Position numbers and translations under genes: made by a program
The notes under the pieces: model-generated
The model's database searches: none
What the model saw: only the letters and a program-made list of their open reading frames with translations
What the model was told of the DNA's origin: nothing
Shown here: positions 1-5,599 of the stretch, piece after piece
How the letters are laid out: every line of letters begins with the position of its first letter
Position numbering within the stretch: the stretch's first letter is position 1
NCBI RefSeq assembly: GCF_035916875.1
Contig: NZ_JAXUHN010000021.1
Location: forward strand, 1-13,494
DNA length: 13,494 bases
Reading direction: 5' to 3'
Origin: Methylomicrobium sp035916875
GTDB lineage: Bacteria; Pseudomonadota; Gammaproteobacteria; Methylococcales; Methylomonadaceae

Positions 1-115
1 GAGGGTTGGGGTGAGGAGGATCAAAAATAAGGAAAAATACTTTATTTTGATCCCCTCATCCCAGCCTTCTCCCGAAGGGAGAAGGAGCGAAGCTTCTCTT
101 AACTTAATGGCATTG
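1..115 (+). repeat. Left copy of a REP/BIME-like inverted repeat element
   Basis: This segment is identical, base for base, to the reverse complement of 13376-13490. It contains two related GC-rich units facing each other. One is truncated at the window edge (1-16, GAGGGTTGGGGTGAGG). The other runs 51-88 and contains a perfect 9-bp stem, CCTTCTCCC (65-73) with GGGAGAAGG (77-85) around a GAA loop. Between the units is an A/T-rich spacer that itself folds: GGATCAAAA (18-26) pairs with TTTTGATCC (45-53). A third arm, CTTCTC at 93-98, can pair with GAGAAG at 79-84 as an alternative to the 9-bp stem. Units of this type are common dispersed extragenic repeats in Proteobacteria and often yield spurious short peptides when translated. 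No coding function is assigned. Confidence 0.85.
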
Positions 116-217
116 GGGGGTGGGGAGCCGCTAGCCATCAGGGCGCTCGTTTAATGGCACAGCCTTTGCTTAATTATATTGCGAGCAGTATCCATGCTCA
201 TTTGATATCCTCATCCT

Positions 218-262
218 CACCTTCTCTTGACTGGCGCAATCCGGGAGGGGAAGGTGTTTTTT
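218..262 (+). terminator. Terminator-like hairpin upstream of cydP
   Basis: CACCTTCTCTT (218-228) can pair with GAGGGGAAGGTG (245-256) in a stem whose first 7 bp are perfect and which continues with G·U wobbles. The loop is about 17 nt, and six T residues follow immediately (257-262). This is the shape of an intrinsic terminator on the plus strand. It may end a transcript entering from the left of the window, or act as an attenuator in a long cyd leader. The long loop and the wobbles keep confidence moderate. Confidence 0.45.
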
Positions 263-263
263 C

Positions 264-294
264 GATAGCCGATGTCTTGGATCGACAGGCTATC
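264..294. promoter_or_regulatory. Spaced 7-bp inverted repeat upstream of cydP
   Basis: GATAGCC (264-270) and GGCTATC (288-294) form a perfect inverted repeat with a 17-bp spacer. It lies directly after the terminator-like hairpin and 61 bp before the cydP start codon. The arms are 24 bp apart centre to centre, a spacing that could suit a protein operator or a weak RNA stem. It does not match the FNR consensus (TTGAT-N4-ATCAA) that I would look for at a bd oxidase operon. A chance occurrence is possible. Confidence 0.25.
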
Positions 295-303
295 TCTGAA
301 GCA

Positions 304-332
304 AATGCCTCATATTCGATTTTGTTTATACT
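304..332 (+). promoter_or_regulatory. Weak candidate promoter for the cyd operon
   Basis: A good -10 hexamer, TATACT, lies at 327-332, so a transcript would begin near 339, just before the GGAGG at 347-351. No recognisable -35 hexamer is present at 16-18 bp spacing (AATGCC at 304-309 for 17 bp). If this promoter is real it probably needs an activator, as would fit an oxygen- or redox-controlled bd oxidase. No FNR or ArcA box is evident. The rest of 116-355 contains nothing else I can assign. Confidence 0.2.
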
Positions 333-355
333 TTTTTGAAGTGATCGGAGGTTAT

Positions 356-589
356 ATGCCCAATCTTGAAAGTTTATTTTGCCTGCGTCGGGCGCCGCGA
401 AGCCGTTCCGATGAGGCTGATTTTAGCCGGGAGATCGCACTGGCGCTGTTCGTAAAATTTTGTCTCCTGGGCATTTTATGGTGGAGCTTTTTCGCGGGGC
501 AAAAAGTTACGGTCGATGCCGGCGGCGTCGCGCGCGCATTGCTTGATGTGCCGGTGAAACATTTACAGGAGAAGCCTGATGGTCATTGA
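356..589 (+). CDS. cydP: Small cytochrome bd-associated membrane protein CydP-like
   Basis: This 77-residue protein has one predicted membrane helix, about residues 27-46, ending in a Trp-Trp pair and two Phe residues. The helix is preceded by a basic segment and an Arg-Glu-Ile motif (25-27), the pattern I associate with the CydP family found directly upstream of cydA in Proteobacteria. The role is inferred to be an accessory or structural subunit of cytochrome bd in the inner membrane. The ATG at 356 is chosen because GGAGG lies at 347-351. An in-frame ATG at 272 would add 28 residues but has no ribosome binding site. The gene overlaps cydA by 11 nt, so translation is probably coupled. The family assignment rests on position, size and helix pattern recalled from memory. 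Confidence 0.72.
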   Translation: MPNLESLFCLRRAPRSRSDEADFSREIALALFVKFCLLGILWWSFFAGQKVTVDAGGVARALLDVPVKHLQEKPDGH

Positions 590-2147
590 CGAGGTGGTTG
601 AACTGTCGCGGCTGCAATTCGCATTGACCGCGCTGTATCATTTCTTATTCGTGCCCCTGACCCTGGGGCTGTCGTTCTTGCTGGCGATCATGGAATCGGT
701 CTATGTGATGACGGGCAAACCGATTTATAAGGACATGACCCGTTTTTGGGGCAAACTGTTCGGGATCAATTTCGCGATGGGCGTGACGACCGGCCTGACC
801 TTGGAGTTTCAATTCGGCACCAACTGGGCCTATTACTCGCATTATGTCGGCGATATTTTCGGCGTGCCGCTGGCGATCGAAGGCATGATGGCGTTCTTTC
901 TCGAATCGACTTTCGTCGGCCTTTTCTTTTTCGGCTGGGAGCGTTTGAGCAAGGAACTGCATTTGTTGGTAACCTGGCTGCTGGCGATCGGCACCAGTCT
1001 CTCGGCGTTGTGGATCTTGATCGCAAACGGCTGGATGCAGCATCCGGTCGGGGCCGAATTCAATTACGAGACGATGCGCATGGAATTGACCAGCTTCGCC
1101 GATCTGTTTTTCAATCCGATCGCCCAGGTCAAGTTCGTGCATACGGTCGCGGCCGGCTATGTGACCGGCTCGATGTTCGTGCTAGGCATTAGTGCCTGGT
1201 ACATGCTGAAAGGCCGCGATGTCGCCTTCGCGAGGCGCTCTTTCCGGATTGCGTCCGGTTTCGGTCTGGCCTCGGTGCTGTCGGTGATCGTGCTCGGCGA
1301 CGAGAGTGGCTATACGGTCGGCGAGGTGCAAAAGGTCAAGCTGGCCGCGATTGAGGCCGAATGGAATACCGAGCCGCCGCCAGCGTCGTTTACACTGTTC
1401 GGTTTCCCGGACGAAGAGGCGATGCGCACCGACTATGCGGTCAAGTTTCCATGGGTGATGGGCATGATCGCGACGCGCTCGGTCGATGAGCCGGTGCATG
1501 GGCTTAAAGACATTCTGAAGGGCAACAGGGAAAGGATCAAGAGCGGCATGATGGCTTATGAAAATCTGCAAATCATCCGCCGGGATAAAACCAATGCGCC
1601 AGCGAAAGTGCTGTTCGAAGCACATAAGGCCGATCTGGGTTATGGATTGTTGCTGAAACGCTATGCGCCGAATGTGGTCGATGCGACGCCGGAGCAGATT
1701 GAGTCCGCGACCCGCCATTCGGTGCCGAGAGTCGCGCCGATCTTTTGGAGTTTTCGCGGCATGGTGTTGTGCGGCGTGGCGATGTTGTTTATCTTTGCCG
1801 CGGCGTTTTATTTCAACGCCCGGCGCGCCGCTCACAGTAAGCGCTGGTTGCTGCGCTTGGCTTTTTACAGTATTCCTTTGCCATGGATCGCATCCGAACT
1901 GGGCTGGGTGGTGGCCGAATACGGCCGGCAGCCCTGGACGATCGCCGAGATACTGCCGACCCATTTGAGCAGTTCCAGCCTTAGCGTCGATCAGTTGTAT
2001 TTGAGTCTGGCGGGTTTCGGGCTTTTTTACACGGTGCTGTTGGTAATCGAGCTGTTTTTGATGATCAAGTATGTAAGGCTGGGGCCGAGCAGTTTGCATG
2101 CCGGCCGCTATTACTTTGAACGCGAGGAGGGAGGGCGTCATGTTTGA
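579..2147 (+). CDS. cydA: Cytochrome bd ubiquinol oxidase subunit I
   Basis: CydA carries hemes b558, b595 and d, oxidises quinol and reduces O2 to water in the inner membrane. At 522 residues it equals the E. coli length and aligns almost colinearly with it. Landmarks, offset by +2 from E. coli: heme b595 ligand His21, Glu101 and Glu109 of the heme/proton pocket, heme b558 ligand His188, and Q-loop residues Lys254 and Glu259 needed for quinol oxidation. The second b558 ligand Met and the AEYGRQPW segment are also present. The long C-terminal part of the Q-loop places it in the E. coli-like long-loop subfamily. The ATG at 579 has AGGAG at 567-571. It overlaps cydP by 11 nt and cydB by 8 nt, so the genes form a coupled operon. 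Nothing suggests loss of function. Confidence 0.97.
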   Translation: MVIDEVVELSRLQFALTALYHFLFVPLTLGLSFLLAIMESVYVMTGKPIYKDMTRFWGKLFGINFAMGVTTGLTLEFQFGTNWAYYSHYVGDIFGVPLAIEGMMAFFLESTFVGLFFFGWERLSKELHLLVTWLLAIGTSLSALWILIANGWMQHPVGAEFNYETMRMELTSFADLFFNPIAQVKFVHTVAAGYVTGSMFVLGISAWYMLKGRDVAFARRSFRIASGFGLASVLSVIVLGDESGYTVGEVQKVKLAAIEAEWNTEPPPASFTLFGFPDEEAMRTDYAVKFPWVMGMIATRSVDEPVHGLKDILKGNRERIKSGMMAYENLQIIRRDKTNAPAKVLFEAHKADLGYGLLLKRYAPNVVDATPEQIESATRHSVPRVAPIFWSFRGMVLCGVAMLFIFAAAFYFNARRAAHSKRWLLRLAFYSIPLPWIASELGWVVAEYGRQPWTIAEILPTHLSSSSLSVDQLYLSLAGFGLFYTVLLVIELFLMIKYVRLGPSSLHAGRYYFEREEGGRHV

Positions 2148-3279
2148 TTTCGAAACATTAAGGATACTCTGGTGGACCATTCTGGTCTTTCTGGTGTGCG
2201 GTTTCGCGGTGCTTGACGGCTTCGATTTCGGCATCGGCATCCTGCTTCCGTTTTTGGGCAAGAGCGACTACGAGCGCCGGGTCATGTTGAATACGGTTGG
2301 GCCGACGTGGGAAGGTAGTCAGACTTGGCTGGTCACCCTCGGCGGAATCAGTTTCGGCGCCTGGTCGATTGTGTATGCGTCGTTTTTCTCCGGTCTTTAT
2401 GCCGGCGTGCTGGTGTTGTTGTTCGCGCTGTTCCTGCGTCCGGTCGGGTTCGATTACCGCAGCAAGATCGCCGACCCGCGTTGGCGCAACGCCTGGGACT
2501 GGTCCTTATTTGTCGGAGGATTGGTGCCGGCGGCCGTATTGAGTCTTGCGGTCGGCAATCTGATCATCGGTTTGCCGTTTCAACTGGATGGCGATCTTCG
2601 TTCATTTTATTCGGGTAGCTTTTGGGATTTGTTCCAGCCTTTTACACTGCTTTGCGCGGTAATCGGCGTCGCGCTGTTTACGCTGCACGGCGCGGTGTTT
2701 TTGCATTGGCGCACCGAAGGCGAACTGGCCGATCGCGCCCTGAGGGTCATTCGCTGGAGCAGTCCGGTATTTGCGATCGGTTTTGTGCTGGCCGGGATCT
2801 GGGTTGGTTTGGGTGTGGACGGCTACCGGATTGTTTCGGCTGTCGATCCTTCCGTAGCCGCGAATCCATTGGCTAAAACGGTGATCAGGGCGCCGGGTTT
2901 GTGGTTGGACAATTATCGGCTGTATCCGGGCTTGATAATCGCCCCGCTTCTGGCTTTGACCGGTGCGTGGCTGGTCGTCATATTGAGCTCCGGGCGCCAT
3001 CATGGGGTTGCTTTCCTCGTTAGCGGCCTGACCGTGATCGGCGCGGTCGTGACTGCCGGCGGCTCGATGTTTCCGTTCATGATGCCGTCGAGCACGCATC
3101 CGCGCGACAGCTTGACGGTTTGGGACGCTAGCGCCAGTGAATATACGCTGCAATTATTGTTTGCCGTCACGGCGGTGCTGATGCCCATCGTGCTGGCTTA
3201 TACGATCTGGGTTTATCGGGTGTTGCGCGGCAAAGTGACGGTTGAGCAGGTTCGCGGCAATGAGCATACTATGTATTAA
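2140..3279 (+). CDS. cydB: Cytochrome bd ubiquinol oxidase subunit II
   Basis: CydB is the heme-free second subunit of the bd oxidase and packs against CydA in the inner membrane. The chosen ATG gives 379 residues, identical to E. coli CydB. AGGAGG at 2125-2130 and a second purine block at 2131-2135 precede it. An in-frame ATG at 2098 would add 14 residues inside cydA and is not favoured. Recognisable family blocks are GFAVLDGFDFG (21-31), FRPVGFDYRSK before a WRN.WDW motif, and the C-terminal MFPFMMPSS block. Residue 58, Asp in E. coli and assigned there to the proton path, is Glu here (in WEGSQTW, 57-63), which keeps the charge. It overlaps the end of cydA by 8 nt. Confidence 0.97.
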   Translation: MFDFETLRILWWTILVFLVCGFAVLDGFDFGIGILLPFLGKSDYERRVMLNTVGPTWEGSQTWLVTLGGISFGAWSIVYASFFSGLYAGVLVLLFALFLRPVGFDYRSKIADPRWRNAWDWSLFVGGLVPAAVLSLAVGNLIIGLPFQLDGDLRSFYSGSFWDLFQPFTLLCAVIGVALFTLHGAVFLHWRTEGELADRALRVIRWSSPVFAIGFVLAGIWVGLGVDGYRIVSAVDPSVAANPLAKTVIRAPGLWLDNYRLYPGLIIAPLLALTGAWLVVILSSGRHHGVAFLVSGLTVIGAVVTAGGSMFPFMMPSSTHPRDSLTVWDASASEYTLQLLFAVTAVLMPIVLAYTIWVYRVLRGKVTVEQVRGNEHTMY

Positions 3280-3291
3280 CGGAGGCGTACG

Positions 3292-3396
3292 ATGTGGTAT
3301 TTTGCGTGGATTTTAGGCGTGGGACTGGCGTGTGCGTTGGCGATCATCAACGCGATGTGGCTGGAGTTGGGTGATGATGCTGAGCAGGAGCAGTAG
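3292..3396 (+). CDS. cydX: Cytochrome bd small subunit CydX
   Basis: This 34-residue, single-helix protein is the third subunit of bd oxidase, stabilising the heme d site in E. coli. It begins MWYFAWILG, identical to the start of E. coli CydX over nine residues. It keeps Cys14 and the functionally important Glu25, and ends in an acidic tail. GGAGG at 3281-3285 lies 6 nt before the ATG, and the gene starts 13 nt after cydB, so it is the last gene of the operon. It is easy to miss because of its length. No clear terminator follows, so some readthrough into rplM is possible. cydDC and ybgE are not in this window. Confidence 0.95.
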   Translation: MWYFAWILGVGLACALAIINAMWLELGDDAEQEQ

Positions 3397-3454
3397 GATT
3401 TTTGGGTTTTCCAGTTTTTTTCGGTCTTTTATGGCCGTTAAAGCGTAAATAAAC

Positions 3455-3483
3455 TTGAAAAATTATTGACTATTTAGTAAAAT
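3455..3483 (+). promoter_or_regulatory. Sigma70-type promoter of rplM-rpsI
   Basis: TTGAAA (3455-3460) and TAAAAT (3478-3483) are separated by exactly 17 bp in an A/T-rich context. This predicts a start of transcription near 3488-3491 and a leader of about 40 nt. It is the best promoter match in the window, as expected for a highly expressed ribosomal protein operon. Confidence 0.7.
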
Positions 3484-3485
3484 TC

Positions 3486-3522
3486 TCGGTCTTTTCTATT
3501 GATCCTTTAAAAGCAAGACCGA
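3486..3522 (+). promoter_or_regulatory. Leader hairpin in front of rplM (candidate L13 autoregulatory element)
   Basis: TCGGTCTT (3486-3493) is a perfect inverted repeat of AAGACCGA (3515-3522). An alternative register pairs CTTTT (3491-3495) with AAAAG (3509-3513). The predicted RNA start falls inside the left arm, so the transcript would begin with this stem, and the right arm ends 7 nt before the rplM ATG. No Shine-Dalgarno sequence is visible between them. A stem against the ribosome-landing zone fits translational autocontrol by L13, which is reported for rplM-rpsI in E. coli. I have not matched it to the E. coli structure. TCGGTCTTTT also occurs as a direct repeat at 3421-3430. Confidence 0.45.
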
Positions 3523-3529
3523 ACTAACG

Positions 3530-3958
3530 ATGAAAACATTTAGTGCAAAACCTGCAGAAGTTAAGCGCGATTGGTACGTAGTTGATGCGGAAGGGAAGAC
3601 GCTTGGCCGTCTTGCTTCTGAGATTGCACGTCGTCTGCGCGGCAAACACAAGCCGGAATATACGCCGCACGTTGATACCGGCGATTACATCATTGTTGTC
3701 AATGTCGAAAAAATCGGCGTGACCGGCAATAAAGAAAAAGACAAATTGTATCAGCACCACACCGGCTATATCGGCAATCTGAAGACCGTTAGCTTGGGTA
3801 AACTGAGAAAAACATTTCCTGACCGCATCCTGACCACCGCCGTCAAAGGCATGTTGCCCAACAATCCGTTGGGCCGCGCGATGTTCAAGAAATTGAAAGT
3901 TTATGCAGGTCCGGAACACGATCATCAAGCGCAACAGCCCAAAGTATTAGAATTTTAA
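3530..3958 (+). CDS. rplM: 50S ribosomal protein L13
   Basis: L13 is an early-assembling protein of the large ribosomal subunit. The protein is 142 residues long, the E. coli length. It carries the typical DWYVVDAEGKTLGRLAS start (residues 11-27), the YTPHVDTGDYIIVVN block and the PNNPLGRAMFKKLKVY region near the C terminus. It is the first gene of the conserved rplM-rpsI pair. The ATG at 3530 lacks a good Shine-Dalgarno sequence and sits just after the leader hairpin, which suggests control at the level of translation. Confidence 0.98.
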   Translation: MKTFSAKPAEVKRDWYVVDAEGKTLGRLASEIARRLRGKHKPEYTPHVDTGDYIIVVNVEKIGVTGNKEKDKLYQHHTGYIGNLKTVSLGKLRKTFPDRILTTAVKGMLPNNPLGRAMFKKLKVYAGPEHDHQAQQPKVLEF

Positions 3959-3969
3959 GCGAGTAATCC

Positions 3970-4362
3970 ATGGCAGCAGCTCAATATTACGGAACAGGTC
4001 GTCGTAAAAGTGCGATTGCACGGGTTTACGCAACTAAAGGTACCGGCAAGATCACCATCAACCAAAAATCCATCGAAGACTATTTCGGCCGCAAGACCGA
4101 TCAGATGGTTTCCCGTCAACCGCTGGAATGCGTCGAGATGGAAGGCCAATTCGATGTGAACGTAATCGTCAAAGGCGGCGGGCCATCCGGCCAAGCCGGC
4201 GCGATCCGCCACGGACTGACCCGCGCGTTGATGGAATATGACGAAACTCTGCGTCAAGCCTTGCGTAAGGCGGGCTATGTAACCCGTGACTCTCGTGTCG
4301 TCGAACGTAAGAAAGTCGGCTTGCACAAAGCAAGAAAGCGTCCTCAATACTCAAAACGTTAA
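3970..4362 (+). CDS. rpsI: 30S ribosomal protein S9
   Basis: S9 is a small-subunit protein whose C-terminal tail reaches the P-site tRNA. At 130 residues it has the E. coli length, the N-terminal YYGTGRRKSAIARV block and the basic C terminus ending in Ser-Lys-Arg, the residues that contact tRNA. It lies 11 nt after rplM and is co-transcribed with it. The upstream ribosome binding site is weak (GCGAG at 3959-3963), as for rplM. The stop codon lies in the loop of a small inverted repeat, CAAAACG (4352-4358) and CGTTTTG (4364-4370). In E. coli sspAB follows this pair; here a terminator and an unrelated operon follow. Confidence 0.98.
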   Translation: MAAAQYYGTGRRKSAIARVYATKGTGKITINQKSIEDYFGRKTDQMVSRQPLECVEMEGQFDVNVIVKGGGPSGQAGAIRHGLTRALMEYDETLRQALRKAGYVTRDSRVVERKKVGLHKARKRPQYSKR

Positions 4363-4400
4363 CCGTTTTGTATTGTGACGAGCGGTTCGACCGTTCAACG

Positions 4401-4435
4401 AAAAGGCTGCAATTCATACGGATGCAGCCTTTTTT
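4401..4435 (+). terminator. Intrinsic terminator of rplM-rpsI
   Basis: AAAAGGCTGCA (4401-4411) pairs perfectly with TGCAGCCTTTT (4423-4433) in an 11-bp stem around an 11-nt loop. The T-run 4430-4435 ends the signal. It lies about 40 nt after rpsI. A second short stem (4380-4396, GAGCGGT with ACCGTTC, one wobble) precedes it. Confidence 0.92.
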
Positions 4436-4476
4436 ATTGCTCTAAGATACTGAAAAACTAAATCATTCTCAAATGC

Positions 4477-4548
4477 TTGTCCGAATTATGCAGAATTGTC
4501 ATAACTTCGTGCGGGTAAACGTTGTACAGTATTCAACGAAGTTCAGGA
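4477..4548 (+). promoter_or_regulatory. Promoter/leader region of the glycosyltransferase operon with alternative stems
   Basis: A modest promoter candidate is TTGTCC (4477-4482), 17 bp, CATAAC (4500-4505). Downstream, AACTTCGT (4503-4510) is a perfect inverted repeat of ACGAAGTT (4536-4543). A nested stem, CGTTG (4520-4524) with CAACG (4534-4538), shares bases 4536-4538 with it, so the two stems exclude each other. The right arm ends one base before the Shine-Dalgarno AGGA (4545-4548). If the RNA starts near 4512 the left outer arm would not be transcribed, so the outer repeat could instead be a DNA operator. Confidence 0.3.
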
Positions 4549-4555
4549 CTACTCA

Positions 4556-5287
4556 ATGAAAATTTCCATCGTCGTTCCAGTCCATAACGAAGCTGGCAAT
4601 ATTTTGCCGCTGATCGAAGAAATCGAAAAAGCCATGACTCAGGCGGAGGCTTATGAAATCATCTATGTCGATGACGGCAGCCGCGATCAAACCGAAGCAG
4701 AACTGAAAGCCGCGATGCAACGCTTCAATGCGTTGCGTGTGATCAGGCACCGGCAAAGCTGCGGCCAAAGCACTGCGGTGCTTACCGGAGTCAAGGCGGC
4801 GGTTCATCCCTGGATTGCGACGTTAGACGGCGACGGCCAAAACGATCCCGCTGACATCCCGCGCTTGTATCGGGCTTTGTTCGAAAAGAATCAGGTTACG
4901 GCCGATCTGTGGATGATCGCTGGATGGAGAAATAAGCGTTACGATTCGCAATGGCGCTTGTTCTCGTCCAAATTCGCGAATACGGTTAGGTCCTCTTTGC
5001 TCGGCGATCATACGCCGGATACCGGCTGCGGCTTGAAGGTATTCGCACGGGATAAATTTTTGGAGTTGCCTTATTTCGATCACATGCATCGGTTTTTGCC
5101 GGCCCTCGTTATCCGGGCCGGCGGCTCGGTTATTTCGGAACCGGTCAATCACCGGGCGCGCGGCGTGGGCGTTTCGAATTACGGGACGCTCGATCGCTTG
5201 TGGGCCGGAATCACCGATTTGCTGGGCGTGATCTGGCTGCAAAAACGCACAAAATTACCGGAGGTAAGCGAAATTGAACGTCGATAA
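4556..5287 (+). CDS. Family 2 glycosyltransferase, polyprenyl-phosphate sugar transferase type
   Basis: This 243-residue cytoplasmic GT-A enzyme is inferred to transfer a sugar from a nucleotide donor to a polyprenyl phosphate, as DPM1/ArnC-type enzymes do. It has the family start PVHNEAGNI (8-16), the donor-binding Asp39-Asp40 in VDDGS, and the metal-binding Asp91-x-Asp93 in LDGDGQNDP. It also has the acceptor-side DTGCGLKVF block (155-163). Unlike ArnC it has no clear C-terminal pair of membrane helices, only one short hydrophobic stretch near residue 220. The ATG has AGGA at 4545-4548. It overlaps the next gene by 14 nt, and the three-gene order GT2, LAB_N, GT-C points to a lipid-linked sugar pathway. 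The sugar cannot be told from the sequence. Confidence 0.85.
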   Translation: MKISIVVPVHNEAGNILPLIEEIEKAMTQAEAYEIIYVDDGSRDQTEAELKAAMQRFNALRVIRHRQSCGQSTAVLTGVKAAVHPWIATLDGDGQNDPADIPRLYRALFEKNQVTADLWMIAGWRNKRYDSQWRLFSSKFANTVRSSLLGDHTPDTGCGLKVFARDKFLELPYFDHMHRFLPALVIRAGGSVISEPVNHRARGVGVSNYGTLDRLWAGITDLLGVIWLQKRTKLPEVSEIERR

Positions 5288-5555
5288 AGAAACCATTTGG
5301 CTGGGGGTCGGCTTCCTGGGCCAGGCCCTGTTTTCCGCACGCTTTCTGGTGCAATGGATCAAGAGCGAAAAGGAGAAAAAAAGCGTGTTTCCGATCGCAT
5401 TCTGGTATTTCAGCATTGGCGGCGGCGTGACGTTGCTGGCTTATGCGGTCTATCGGCAGGATCCGGTTTTCATCCTAGGCCAAGCAAGCGGCTTATTGAT
5501 TTATTTCCGTAATCTGTATTTCGTGGTCTACGAACGCAGACAGCTCAAAGCCTGA
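5274..5555 (+). CDS. LAB_N-domain three-helix membrane protein
   Basis: This 93-residue inner-membrane protein matches the domain named lipid-A-disaccharide synthase N-terminal (LAB_N), here free-standing and without the LpxB enzyme. Three helices are visible, about 8-29, 38-60 and 64-86. They carry the family blocks GQALFSARFLVQWI (16-29) and FPIAFWYFSIGG (39-50), plus the ARFL and RNLYF basic positions. The start is TTG at 5274, supported by GGAGGT at 5260-5265, 8 nt upstream. It overlaps the glycosyltransferase by 14 nt. I recall the domain being grouped with MtN3/PQ-loop transporters. Since it sits between a cytoplasmic GT2 and a periplasm-facing GT-C, I infer a role in lipid-linked sugar translocation or in scaffolding. 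This is not proven. Confidence 0.85.
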   Translation: MNVDKETIWLGVGFLGQALFSARFLVQWIKSEKEKKSVFPIAFWYFSIGGGVTLLAYAVYRQDPVFILGQASGLLIYFRNLYFVVYERRQLKA

Positions 5556-5599
5556 GCTTCCACCCTAAATTCATAGCGCTTCATCACGCGCGGGTCGAT

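Noticed and set aside
154..339. A 61-codon plus-strand frame before cydP
   Set aside because: No ribosome binding site, no homology that I recognise, and it runs across the terminator-like hairpin and the inverted repeat.
2098..2139. Upstream ATG start for cydB
   Set aside because: It would add 14 residues not found in E. coli CydB, while the ATG at 2140 has a strong ribosome binding site and gives the exact family length.
645..2261. Long open frames on the minus strand opposite cydA and the start of cydB
   Set aside because: They mirror clear cyd coding sequence, show no family features or ribosome binding sites, and are low-complexity shadows rich in Arg, Gln and His.
3397..3454. Possible terminator after cydX
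   Set aside because: T-rich runs are present, but the only stem (CGGTC with GGCCG near 3422-3437) follows the T-run instead of preceding it.
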